64,000 nt of DNA, taken from contig JAQQWL010000002.1 in assembly GCA_038363925.1 (NCBI GenBank), positions 744,001 through 808,000 of the forward strand, written 5' to 3'. The position numbers and the translations under genes are program-made. This DNA comes from Apiospora phragmitis (Eukaryota > Ascomycota > Sordariomycetes > Amphisphaeriales > Apiosporaceae). Under the pieces are notes generated by a model. The model had not been told where the DNA came from and did no database searches. It was given only the letters and a program-made list of their open reading frames with translations. Below, piece by piece: positions 23,036-32,955 of the stretch (position 1 is the first letter of the stretch; every line of letters starts with the position of its first letter).

Positions 23036-24102
23036 ATGATTGGCCTACAAGCGTTGCCGGATGAGGTGCTCGGCCTCATCATCGAGCAGCTGGTCATTAC
23101 TATTCAGAAAGCGGTTCTTCTGCGCTCCGTCAATCGAGCCTTCGGCAGCGCCATCCTGCACGCCGTATATGTCACTTAGGTTGTCGACATTGGAAGATCC
23201 TGGCCACACCCAGGTCTTGCTCGCCGGATATTCCCCGCACTCCGGGGAAAGATCATTGCAGTCAAGTTGCGCTCGGCAACGGCAACGGCACCCGGGACTA
23301 AAAGCCATGTATCAGTAGTTTTCGGGGTCAACCAGACGTTGGACAGCCAGCCTCCTTGGCGATGACGACGATGAGGAGCGACGGGAAAGCCGACACAAGT
23401 CTATTGCGGGGGAAGTTCTGCCCGTAGATTTAGTAGATCCCGAAGACGAGGAGAACGGCGACGTTGGGGATAACAGCAATGATAGTATCATCGACAACGC
23501 CCAAGCCGAAGCACAGAATCTTCTCAGTGGCGCGGTTATTATGGGCAATCTGTCCCTCCTCAAATTATTGCTTATACAGAGCAATGGCCACTTGTCTTCC
23601 AGTTCGATGGGAGTTAACGTCACTTTGCGTGGCTGTTCGTCATGGCTATGGGGATGTGGTTCACCTGCTGCTGTGCACCGCCGTGCGCTGCGGCCACAAA
23701 CACATAGTCCAACCACTTTTAAACGGCGGCGCAGACATCAACGCCTATGCAGATAAGCCCCGCAGCTTCTACGGCACACTGATTATCGCCGCATCGATGG
23801 GCAACATCGACATGGACCACTTGCTTCTGGAGAGAAGTGCGAGTGTGCACACCCACGGGCCGCGCACACCTGGCAACCCGCCCATCGAGGCCGGGGTTGA
23901 CCACTCGGAGGGCTCCGGGGTGCGTGGCTGGCCCAGGTACAGGTTGAGAAGGCCCTTGCTGGGCCGGTGGGTGATTGAACGCTTGATATTGCACGGCGGG
24001 CGGACAACGACTGATGACGGTGATGTACTCGGCTTCAAACGCTTCTGCTGTAAAGGACTACACATCTCTACACGTACATGGGAATGGGTCAGCAAGTTCT
24101 AA
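23036..24102 (+). pseudogene. Decayed ankyrin-repeat gene with F-box-like N-terminus
   Basis: Starts MIGLQALPDEVLGLIIEQLV and continues AVLLRSVNRAF, the F-box-like head of a large fungal ankyrin family, then meets an in-frame TAG at 23177-23179 where a Gln codon is expected (VT*VVDI). Downstream, family-like segments appear in different frames: LRGKIIAVKLRSATATAPGT and NQTLDS, then AQNLLSGAVIMGNLSLLKLLL (frame of 23541), then ankyrin units AVRHGYGDVVHLLL and AASMGNIDMDHLLLERSASV (frame of 23464), ending RTWEWVSKF at 24102, the family's usual C-terminus. Both ends are present but the middle is far too short for the 600-700 residues typical of the family as I recall it, so repeats were lost. 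Nonsense change, frameshifts and internal deletion together support a true pseudogene. The CAG-to-TAG change is a CpA-to-TpA step, as RIP makes. Confidence 0.75.
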
Positions 24103-24419
24103 TAGGAACAAGACCTCGCTTATTCCCCAACTTCATCCTGTGCGCTAGTACATGCAGGTAACCTCGTTAAGTGATAGGTTAGAGGGGGAATAACCGAGAC
24201 GGGATAGCTGGTTATGTGATGGTTAGCTACTCCCGGTTACTCTACTGTCCAAGCCAGTTATGCCATGGCTGTCGAAATGTTTGTCACAGCAGATGACTGC
24301 CTGTTGTTGTCGCCTAGCTCGAGTTGACTCCAAGGCGACCGACACCTAATATCGATGCCTTTGCACATCGATGACTGCTCCCTCGTTCATGACTGTGCTG
24401 ACTTATATTGTCATTACAG
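24103..24419. other. Short gene-free stretch before the AT block
   Basis: Normal base composition, no open frame of note. It ends with a plausible splice acceptor (CATTACAG) directly before the RGG-coding segment. Confidence 0.4.
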
Positions 24420-24539
24420 CTGAACGGTAAACCATATGGCGGCGTCGTTAAGTTCGGTCGCGGTAGCCGTGGTGGACGAGGCGGCCGTGGCGGGCCCCGT
24501 GGCGGCCAATTCGGCAGCTTGCCATCGCGGGGCCTGTAG
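24420..24539 (+). pseudogene. RGG-box coding fragment at the AT boundary
   Basis: Forty codons beginning LNGKPYGGVVKFGRGSRGG, followed by more RGG and RGGP repeats and a stop at 24537-24539. Arg-Gly-Gly tails are typical of RNA-binding and nucleolar proteins. A splice-acceptor-like CATTACAG precedes it, so it could be a last exon, but no upstream exon of matching phase was found. It may be a truncated gene end stranded beside the AT-rich block. The parent protein is not identified. Confidence 0.35.
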
Positions 24540-24654
24540 GGGTTGCCCCCTTGTGGTAGGGTTACCCGTGGTTCGTGGCCATGGGCCAGCTCGTCCCTAT
24601 CGTCTTCTATTACAGGTATGGGTTAGGAGAGTTGGGAAAGTCTAATATTTGTTA

Positions 24655-25287
24655 AAGAAAGATCGTATAAAAGTATTAACCGTGCGCACCACTAACTAAA
24701 ACACCCCCTTTTATAATAGTTAATTATATAATAACGATTTAGTTAATTAAAGTTTAAAACTATATAATGTATTTTTATAAAGCGTGTTTTTTACTTTAAG
24801 ATTAATCTTTTAATATAAAATTTAATAATTAACCTTTTTTAAGCTTTTTAAACTTTTAATAAGTTATTAAATATTTTATTAAAATTAAATTTATTTTCTT
24901 ATTATTTATTAAAGCTTAAAGCCTTTAATAAAGCTTTATTTATTTAATTATAAGTATTAAATTAGTTAATTTCGAAAAAAAATTAATTATATAGTTTAGT
25001 TTTTTAAATAATATATAAATTAATTAATTAACTTCTTTTTAACTTAATAATTAACTTTACTTATTAAAATAGCTTTAATATTTTCTATAATATTTTTTTT
25101 ATATATAAAAAGTTACTAGCGTTAATAAAAGATCTTTTTATAATATTAATAATTTTAAAAAGCGCTTTATTATTTAATACTAGTTTTAAATACTAAAAGC
25201 GAGTAAAAAAAATATACATTTTTAATATTATATTTAATAAAAGCCTTTAAAAAGGTTATATAATAATAATTAAAAAACTAATACTTA
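24655..25287. other. AT-rich, unidentified
   Basis: The first part of the block, before the first recognisable transposon end. No motif or match to the repeats further right was seen. Confidence 0.5.
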
Positions 25288-25522
25288 ACGTGGTGTATTA
25301 TTAAGTCGATTATATTACTAAGTGAGCCACTTTTTTTTATATCTTACTACTTTTATATAAATTAATTTAATATTAACGCTTTAAATTAATTGAAATTACT
25401 CTCTATCCGATTCGCTATTTAATTTTATATCCTTTTTATATGTTCACGTATTATAACCTATCTCGCCGTAGATATTATAGCGTCTTTTACTAGTCGCCCT
25501 TCGCTTCGACGAACCCCTCGTT

Positions 25523-26195
25523 TATAACGAACGCTATCTAGGTTTTAAAAGAAACCTAGTAAGACGTACTGAGGTTTATATTAATAATACGAGAACGTAT
25601 CTAAACGTGTAATAAAAGTAACGCTTTTATTAATATAATATATAATAGCCGAGTCGTAACGTAGTAATAAAAGGTCGAGTAAAAGTATTTATATAATAAA
25701 GTCGTTAAGGCTATTTATTTTATTAATAAATTAAAATTAGTATTTAAATTAATTATTAAAGTAAAAAGTGTTTATATAATTATATAAGGAATCGCTTATT
25801 ATTATATATCTAGTCCCTCTTTTATTAATATCTTTTAGTTCTTAAAGATCTCGAGGATCTCGCGAGATCTTATCGAGCCGGCTCTTTAGATCTCGTTAAA
25901 ATCCCAAGAGCTGCTAACCCTTAGTTATTTTATCTTCACGTAACCTATAATAGTCATCCTATTTTAACTATTTAACCTATACTAGTTATCTTTATTTATT
26001 TACTCTTATTTATTTTTTATTAATTATTTTTAACGTACTATTATTATAATATTAGTTATCGAGGCTTTATAATAATATAATAAGGTTTATTATTATTAAT
26101 AAAGTATAAACGTTTCGAGTTATTATTATTAGTTTATATTAAAAGATATAGGTCCTAGCCGTATAGCCGGGCTAAATTATAACATTATTCTTCCC
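25523..26195 (-). repeat. Left (3') LTR of the Gypsy element
   Basis: Shares the block 'TTTATATTAATAATACGAGA' and the next 230 bases with the right LTR. Similarity weakens in the middle and returns near the right end (RIP hit the copies unevenly). The edges are set by where homology starts (AACGAACGCTATCTAGG) and where the flanking internal sequence begins, so they are accurate to perhaps 10-20 bases. Confidence 0.7.
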
Positions 26196-26581
26196 TTTTT
26201 ATTTACTTTATTTTTAAAACGGTTCGGTCGGTATAAGTATTTAAAGGGTTCCGTTATATTAAGCGTTTATAAATTCTTTTCCCTTTTTATTTTTATTTAT
26301 AATATATATTTATTATATCGTTTAATCGTATTAAAAAACGTTATACATTAAAATAACTTAAAAGCGAAAAGTTTTATATTTATAATTTTTTTATTTAAAT
26401 TATTTTTAAAAGTCTCGTTATTATATTAAATAAATACTTTTATTATACTCGGTACGGTTTTATTTATTAAGCTTCGTTAAACGAATTTTCCCGTTATAGC
26501 GAATATATCGTTAATTATTAATTTAATTACGATATAAGTTTTTCGTTAAAGGTTTTATTAGATACTACTTTATAATATTTT

Positions 26582-26946
26582 AAACTAAAGGCGGAAATCG
26601 AGGAGGTTAAAGAGCGTCGTCGCGAGATGGACGCGAAAGTGTAACGTTTTCCAAAATAGAAGAAGCTATAGTTTAAAAAAATAATGCGGGCGGTTTAACG
26701 TAGCCTTTACTCCGTCGAGGAGCTTAAACGTATAGAACGTGAAAAGGCTGAGAAAGAGGCCCGTTATATAACTATAACCGAGTCAGTTCTTAAGGAGGTT
26801 TCGATACTACTTTCTAACTTTTCCTTCGACTAAGACGGCGTGTACCCGGATATTCCGTTAGAGCTTTCGCTATTAGCTAAGTTTAGACTTATTCTTTAAA
26901 TAATTAAAGCTTTTAAGCGGTGTTCTTTAAATACTTCCTAAATTCT
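26582..26946 (+). pseudogene. Plus-strand coiled-coil frame, antisense to the Gypsy polymerase
   Basis: About 120 codons readable on the plus strand in one frame: KAEIEEVKERRREMDAKV, then a basic stretch, MRAV, VEELKRIEREKAEKEA and YPDIPLELSLLAKF. It is Glu/Lys/Arg-rich and likely coiled coil. Every interrupting stop can be explained by C-to-T or G-to-A (CAA/CAG or TGG to TAA/TAG), so the frame was once open. It lies between integrase and the 3' LTR, on the opposite strand from pol. The same segment and orientation recur in the second copy (about 58,700-59,080). Function is unknown. Confidence 0.6.
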
Positions 26947-27009
26947 TAAATATTATTTTTTAATAAATAACTTTTTTATTAAACGAGGTATTAAAGGCCA
27001 CGTTTAGTT

Positions 27010-27190
27010 TTCTGTTTATTAATAATCTTCTCGATTTCGTATTCGTATTAATTCGTTTTAACTTTTATTTATATATTAATTAAGGTATTCTCGGCTATTA
27101 ATCTAAATAATAAAATATAAAATATAAGGTGTGTTTTTATTATTTTAAATAATAATAATTAATAACTAGTTTTTAAAATAACTTTTACGA
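27010..27190 (-). pseudogene. Chromodomain-like tail of the Gypsy integrase
   Basis: On the minus strand a segment with KLDFKKIGLFKI is followed by LLFKIIKTHLIFYILLF and, toward 27,010, YEYEIEKIIN. This is the order of the Gypsy integrase C-terminal module (a GPF/Y-like stretch, then HPVFH..LL, then the chromodomain opening Y-x-V-E-x-I). Several stops are present. The identification rests on pattern order and is moderate. Confidence 0.5.
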
Positions 27191-27439
27191 TTTTAAATAA
27201 TCCGATTTTTTTAAAGTCTAGTTTTTCGCTTAGTCATAGTTTTAATATTTCGTTATAAAAAAAAACCTTTTCTTCCTCTTTTAAAATTAATCCTTTTAAC
27301 TTAGTTTAGTCGGCGTATTTTTTTATTTATTATTAGAAGAAAATAAAGTTATTATAAAGTAGCTTAAAATTCTTTTAATTTCTCGATTTATATAATCGCG
27401 ATTAGTATTAACTCGTTTTTTAAAGTTTTTTTAATAATT

Positions 27440-27900
27440 TCTAAATCGTACTTATAATTTACTCGAAATAATAATATACGTATAGCTTCGTTATCCGCGT
27501 TATTATAAACGAATTACGATATAAATAATAATTATACCTAATTATCTTATTTATAATTAATATAATAACGTAAGTATTATTTTAATATTTAATTTATCCA
27601 CTCGGTTTATTTATTTATTTAAAAGTAGTAGGCCGTAAATAGTTTATATTTAACGCCGAGTTATATTATAAACGATTTTTAAAATTTAGCGGTAAATAGC
27701 TTATCTTAGTCAGAGATAATCGTTTTAAATAATCCGTATTAATTAACGATTATTCGAAAGAATATATAAGCTAGGTTAATAATATCGCTAAATTTTTTAT
27801 ATAATAAAAAGTAAGTATATTTCATAAATTTATCCGTAATTATTAAGATATTATCGTAACTAATCTTAATTAAGAATTCTTTTAATAAGGGTAGCTTAAT
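27440..27900 (-). pseudogene. Gypsy integrase core fossil
   Basis: Minus-strand reading shows ILIITDKFMKYTYFL (first catalytic Asp), then IISD*DKLFTAKF (second Asp), then an FTAYY segment followed by a mutated H-P-Q-T-D-x-Q-T-E region and NADNEA. These match the DDE core of Ty3/Gypsy integrases. Stops replace Gln and Trp codons throughout. Confidence 0.75.
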
Positions 27901-28649
27901 TATAAAATTAAGTGCGATTATTTTCTACGCTTTAGTTAATAATAAAATCGGTTATAGTTTTTTATATAGCCGATATTTAGCGGCCTTAATTTTATTATAG
28001 AAATTATGTTAATTAATTACTTTAACCACGATTAATTTAAAGATTTTATAATTAAATTATTTAATAATTCGTTTTTAAGTCTTAAATACTCTTTATTATC
28101 TATATATAAGGTGCTTATAAAGCTTTTTAATAAAATCTTCGCGATATTATTTAAAGATATAGATCTTATTTCGATAAAAAACGAGACCGTCTCGGTTCTT
28201 AAGGTGGTCCCTAACGTAATTAATAGAATCGAAGGTTTAATTAAATTATTAAAACTTAGTAATTTAATTATTATTATACTAAACGTGGTTCGTAACGTTT
28301 AATTATCGTAATAGTACGAGGTTATAATCCTAGTTATAAATTAGGATAGTTCGCGTTTCGAGTAGAACTTTTTTTTTAATAGTTTAGTCGTCGGCTTATT
28401 ATGTCAGCGCGACCGTTCTCGCTACCTTTTTAATAAATAATAATAAGGTTAAATCTCGAAAGGAATTTAAACTATCGTATTTAACGTTTATTTAACTCTT
28501 TAATAATAATAAACGTCGTAAAGTTTTTATAATTAATATAAACCTTTATTAGCTTTTCTATTCTATTAAAATAATATCTTTATTTTTCGTAAACTTTAAT
28601 AATAATTATTAACTTTTTATTATAAATTTAATAATTAAGTTCTAATTTA

Positions 28650-28870
28650 TTAAACTTTTTTAAAAAAAAAAGTACGATAAGATACGACTTTTCGTTATCG
28701 TTTCGTTAATTTAGCTACCCTCCGATCGTATAGTCTAATACGTCGGTTTTAACTTTAAAAGGTTTAGTAGAATCTGTTACGCGAAATATTAGTTCGTTAA
28801 AGATTCGCTTTTTAATATCGTAAAAAGCTTCGGCTTCTTTTTTCGTTTATCGGAATAGCTCGTCCTTCTT
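28650..28870 (-). pseudogene. Gypsy RNase H fossil
   Basis: The minus strand reads DELFR*TKKEAEAFYDIKKR then FKVKTDVLD. This is the usual lead-in to Gypsy RNase H (F-x-W-T-x-x-x-x-x-A-F-x-x-L-K, then the catalytic ETDAS). The acidic catalytic segment is altered (TDVLD). It directly follows the RT fossil. Confidence 0.65.
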
Positions 28871-28989
28871 TATTAAGTTCGTTAAAAGTGTCGCTATCTT
28901 ACTAAATCCGGGGATAAAAATCCGGTAATAATTAGCTAATCTTAAAAAGAATTTAATTTTTATAGCGTTTATAGGCGTAAGCTACTCTT

Positions 28990-29700
28990 TAATTATTAAG
29001 ATTTTTAAAGGTTTTATTCGAATCTTTCCGAGGGATATTACGTATTTTACGAATATAACTAATCGTTAATAAAATTCGCTCTTTTTTAAGTTAATTAATA
29101 GATTAACGTCTTATAGCTTTTAAAGTATTAACTTTACGTGCTTTTTATATTACTCCTCGTTTTTAAAATAGATTAAAATATTATTAAGATATATTATAAT
29201 AAACTTATCGAAGTATTCGCGTAAAACATAGTTAATTATTATTTAAAAGCTAGCCGGTGTATTAATTAAACTAAATAGTATAGCTTAGTATTCGAAATAT
29301 TTATACTTAGTTTAAAACCTAGTTTTTTATTATTTTCCCTTCTTAATTCGGATTGAGTTATACGCGTTAAAGAAATCAAGTATTATAAAGATTTTAACGT
29401 GTAATAGCTTATTTCGTAAGTCGCCGATTAAAGGTAAAAAGTATCGGTTTTTAATAGTAATCTTGTTAAGCTTTTAATAATCGATATATATACGTTATTT
29501 AAGTTTCTCGTCCTTGCTTTTTTTTTAGGACGAAAAGGATAAGGAAGCCTGCTAGTAATGTGGATAGTCGTATAACTCCTTTTTCGAAGTTTTCCGTAAT
29601 ATATTCTTTTAAAGCTTATTCGTGCTCTTAATTAAGTTTATATATAAATATAAATAGGGGTTCTTTCTTATTTTTAAAGGGTATTTTATAATTTTATTAT
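28990..29700 (-). pseudogene. Gypsy reverse transcriptase fossil, YLDD changed to YLNN
   Basis: Minus-strand reading shows EYITENFEKGVIRLS, LNKITIKNRYFLPLIGDLRNK and FNAYNSIRIKKG, the order of Ty3/Gypsy RT blocks. The catalytic box at 29177-29191 reads YLNNILIYF where YLDD-type is expected. Both Asp-to-Asn changes are G-to-A on this strand, as RIP makes. The enzyme cannot have been active in this form. Confidence 0.82.
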
Positions 29701-31914
29701 ATATAAAACGGTAAGCTTGTTTTTAATTTTTTATTAAAAAAAGCTTCGAATTACCGATACTCTTTTAATATAATTATTATAACGTTCGGCTTAAGTTTTT
29801 TAATAATAACGTATACTTAAAATATTTAAGTTTATTAAGAGATCGCTTCTTAAACCGCTACCTATTAATTAAACCTCTTTTTAATATATTTTATTTAAAT
29901 TAACCTATTCTCTAATTAATTTTAAAATTATTTACCTGTAATTAAGATATCCTTAAAATTATATCGTATCCTGTAGCGTCCGTAATATTACACGTAATTC
30001 GTTTATAATATCTTTTGATATTAATTAAAAAGTTCGCGACTTCCCTTTATACGTCTTTACCGTCGTGCGTTATAAGTCCTTTATTAATAGTTCTAAATTA
30101 ATATAAAGCGTTTTTCTCCTATTATTCTAATATTAAGCTATTAACGATTCGTAATAAAATATAATTACCTTACGCTCTATTATTTAATAGCGCTTAAATA
30201 ATATAAAACGCTGTCTCTAATACTAAAAATTCGGGGTTTTCAAGTAGTTTAAAGGTTTATTAAGTTCATTAAAATTTATAAACGCTTTGTAAGTTCCTTA
30301 ATATAATAAAAAGGTCCTTTTATTAAATATATACCTATACGTCTTAAAAGTATTAGGCGCTCTTTTTTTAACGTTTATAGGCTCGCGATTTTTCTTAAGC
30401 GTATTTAAGGTATTAATCTTTAAAATACTCCTTCTAATCCTATCCCTTTAAGTAGCACTATTATAGCTACTGTGAGCCTTTTTATATTAATAAGTACGCG
30501 CGTCGTTCGTCGGGAATTAACGTTTTAATCTTCCCGATAATATAGTTAAAGTATGGTCGTATAATTAATCGCTTACCGATCTTTTAAGGAAACTATTTAT
30601 ATAATATTATATACGCACGAGATCTATAAGAGCGTAAAATGTTTTTCGTATATAAAAGAAATTCGAAAGTTATTTCTTACTACGTAATTACCGCGGATTC
30701 CTTAATTAAAACCGGCCGTGATAAATATTTAGCGTAGGTGTTTTAAATCGGGGTAAGGAATACTAAAGATAGCTAACCATCCGTCGGTCTTTAAGTTTCT
30801 AAATTTAGCGATCTTATTTATTAGCTCGTTTATTAATATACTAACTAAACGCTCGGGGTTTATCGGTTACTTTAACTAGCTCGTAATATTATTCGTTAAA
30901 TCGCTATTATATAAAAGGGGTTATTCCCTTCGTATTATTACGATACTTTAGCTATAGTTACTCTTAGTTTTAAAGGCCTTAAGAAATTATTCGGATCCTT
31001 CTATATCTATTAAATATAAGGTATACTCGTCGTTATAATAAGTTATTTAAAGTAGGCTATTATATTTTATAATAACGCTACTATTTTTAATAATTATTAT
31101 AAAGGCGTCCTCTACCTTAATAACATTAATATATTATCCGTTTAAGACTTTCCGGAAGTTCTTCCTCGGGGCTCGATATTTTCGGGCGTAATATCTTTAT
31201 TTTTAATAGTTATAGTAAATAATATACTACTTTTTATTACGTTTATCGTGTTTAGTAACGTCGAGATTTATAAGTTTACTATAATAGCTATACGTCGTAA
31301 TAATTTTAAATAATATATTATTATAATAACGTGGTCGTTTTATATTAATTTAAATTTAATTAGTTTACCGTTATTATCCGCGTTACTTTTTACGGCGTCG
31401 CTTATATATACGAGTATCGATTTTAATAATGAGCTCTATATATAAAAGGAAATTATTAAGGGTTTATTTAAAGCCGTCGTAATTTTTAAAAATTCGTTAT
31501 ACCTTTATACGGTATAGTTTAATTTATTAATTTATTTTACGAGTTTGTTTAAATAAGGTTCGAAGTAAGCGAGGGCTTTATTTTAAAAAAACGAGGCAGC
31601 GTAAATAACTCGTTAAGTAACGTTTTAGAACGTTTTTTTATAAAACCATTAATAGGCCTTAATTTAAACGAAGAAGCTTCGAAAGTTCCCGCTCGTTTTA
31701 TTAAATAGTATTAATATACTAATCATTATACCCTTTTTAAATATAATAGAGGTTTAAATAATATTAGTAATTATATAAAGAAGACGTACTTTTTCGCGTA
31801 ACTTATTAATATTATAAGGTATTTATTTTAAGGTACCTTTAGCTAAAAGCTCGTTACGTTCTTTCTTAAGCTTAACGTGATAGTATTAATAATTAACGTT
31901 TTTTTATTCGAATT

Positions 31915-32240
31915 CCTTAATTCGCTTAGCTAGCGCCTGCGTGTTACAGTGCGTTTAGACTAACCACTGCGCCACAAAGCAAAAGCTTCGGAAATGACTC
32001 TTCGGGTCATTTCTGTCCAATTCTACGCCTTAAGTGCTACCCCGCGGGGGACCAACCCGCCGATCGTAACACTGCGGCTTAGGGTTATCGTTATTATCGT
32101 CGCTATTAATATTTATAGCGGGGTCTCGCTAGGAGGTGCTAGGGGTGGCGATAGAAATCTTTCCTTGTTAGATAGTATTATTAGGGCTAGGTATAGATAT
32201 AATTCTTATAAAGCTATTACTAGAGGGTTTAAATAGTAAC
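31915..32240. repeat. GC-spared island inside the Gypsy 5' region, with hairpin
   Basis: This 325-bp stretch keeps CpA, TpG and GC content in the middle of RIP-mutated DNA. A perfect 10-bp stem with a 3-base loop lies at 31991-32013 (arms GAAATGACTC and GGGTCATTTC, with one G-T pair). On the minus strand, TGGCGCAGTGGTTAG at about 31,960-31,975 fits a tRNA A-box, and a B-box-like string follows about 50 bases on. An open plus-strand frame (31994-32236) exists but has no known motif. Likely the untranslated leader or packaging region of the element, or a small insertion in it. Confidence 0.5.
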
Positions 32241-32266
32241 TCGTAAAAATAAAAGTAATTAAAATA

Positions 32267-32955
32267 TAATAAACGCTATTTAAATTTTAAGAAAAACTTA
32301 ATAAAACGTACCGGGGTTTATATTAATAATACGAGAGAGTATTTAAATATATAATAGAGGTAACGTTTTTACCGATATAATATATAATAACCGAGTCGTA
32401 GCGTAGTAATAAAGGGTCGGGTAAAAGTATCTATATAATAAGGTTATTAAAACTATTCACGTTATTAATAGGTTGAAATTAATACTTAAATTAATTATTA
32501 AAGTAAAAAATATTTATATAAAATATATAAGAAATTATTTACTATTATATATTTAATCTATTTCTTATTAATTCTTTTATTATTTAATTTAAATTAACCT
32601 TAATTAATATTACTTAATTAAGTATTACTAAACTATTTAATATTATTTAATTAAACATTATTAAGCTGCTTAATATAGTTTTATTAAACTACGTCCTACT
32701 TTATTATTAGGTAACTTATTTCTAACTATCTATATTATTTTATTTATTCTTACTTATTTAAGGCTAAGTAGCCTTGTCGTACTATCGTCGTAATATTAAT
32801 TATCGTAATATTATAGCGGTGCTATAGGTTTTATTATCGTAGGCGGGTTCGTTAATGCTAATCGGTAGGGTAAGCCCTGGTACTAGTTCTCGTAAGCGCC
32901 TCGGGGCATATTGTCGCCGTGCCGAAGGTGGGTTTAGCCGCATGATTAGGTCAGG
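32267..32955 (-). repeat. Right (5') LTR of the Gypsy element
   Basis: Direct repeat of 25523-26195. On the minus strand it starts TGTTACGACCTGACC, the TG expected of an LTR. Its outer 140 bases keep CpA/TpG and high GC, whereas the matching part of the left LTR is heavily mutated. That difference is why the two LTRs look unequal. Confidence 0.7.

Larger units (their letters stand above)
25523..32955 (-). mobile_element. Ty3/Gypsy LTR retrotransposon, RIP-mutated, nested in pogo copy 1
   Basis: Two direct repeats of about 0.67-0.69 kb bound an internal region of about 6.1 kb. The polymerase is read on the minus strand. From right to left: 5' LTR, a GC-spared segment (31,915-32,240), presumed gag and protease, reverse transcriptase (29,700-28,990), RNase H (about 28,870-28,650), integrase core (27,900-27,440), a chromodomain-like end (about 27,190-27,010), a plus-strand open frame fossil (26,582-26,946), and 3' LTR. 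The order RT-RNH-IN marks Ty3/Gypsy (Metaviridae) rather than Copia. All coding parts are broken by stops that fit C-to-T changes of Gln, Trp or Arg codons. Confidence 0.85.

Noticed and set aside
28111..28302. Plus-strand open frame in the Gypsy region
   Set aside because: Low-complexity Ile/Asn/Leu/Lys product antisense to the RNase H-integrase spacer; chance frame.
31994..32236. Plus-strand open frame of 80 codons in the AT block
   Set aside because: It is open mainly because this island escaped RIP; no motif, and it is antisense to the direction of the surrounding element.
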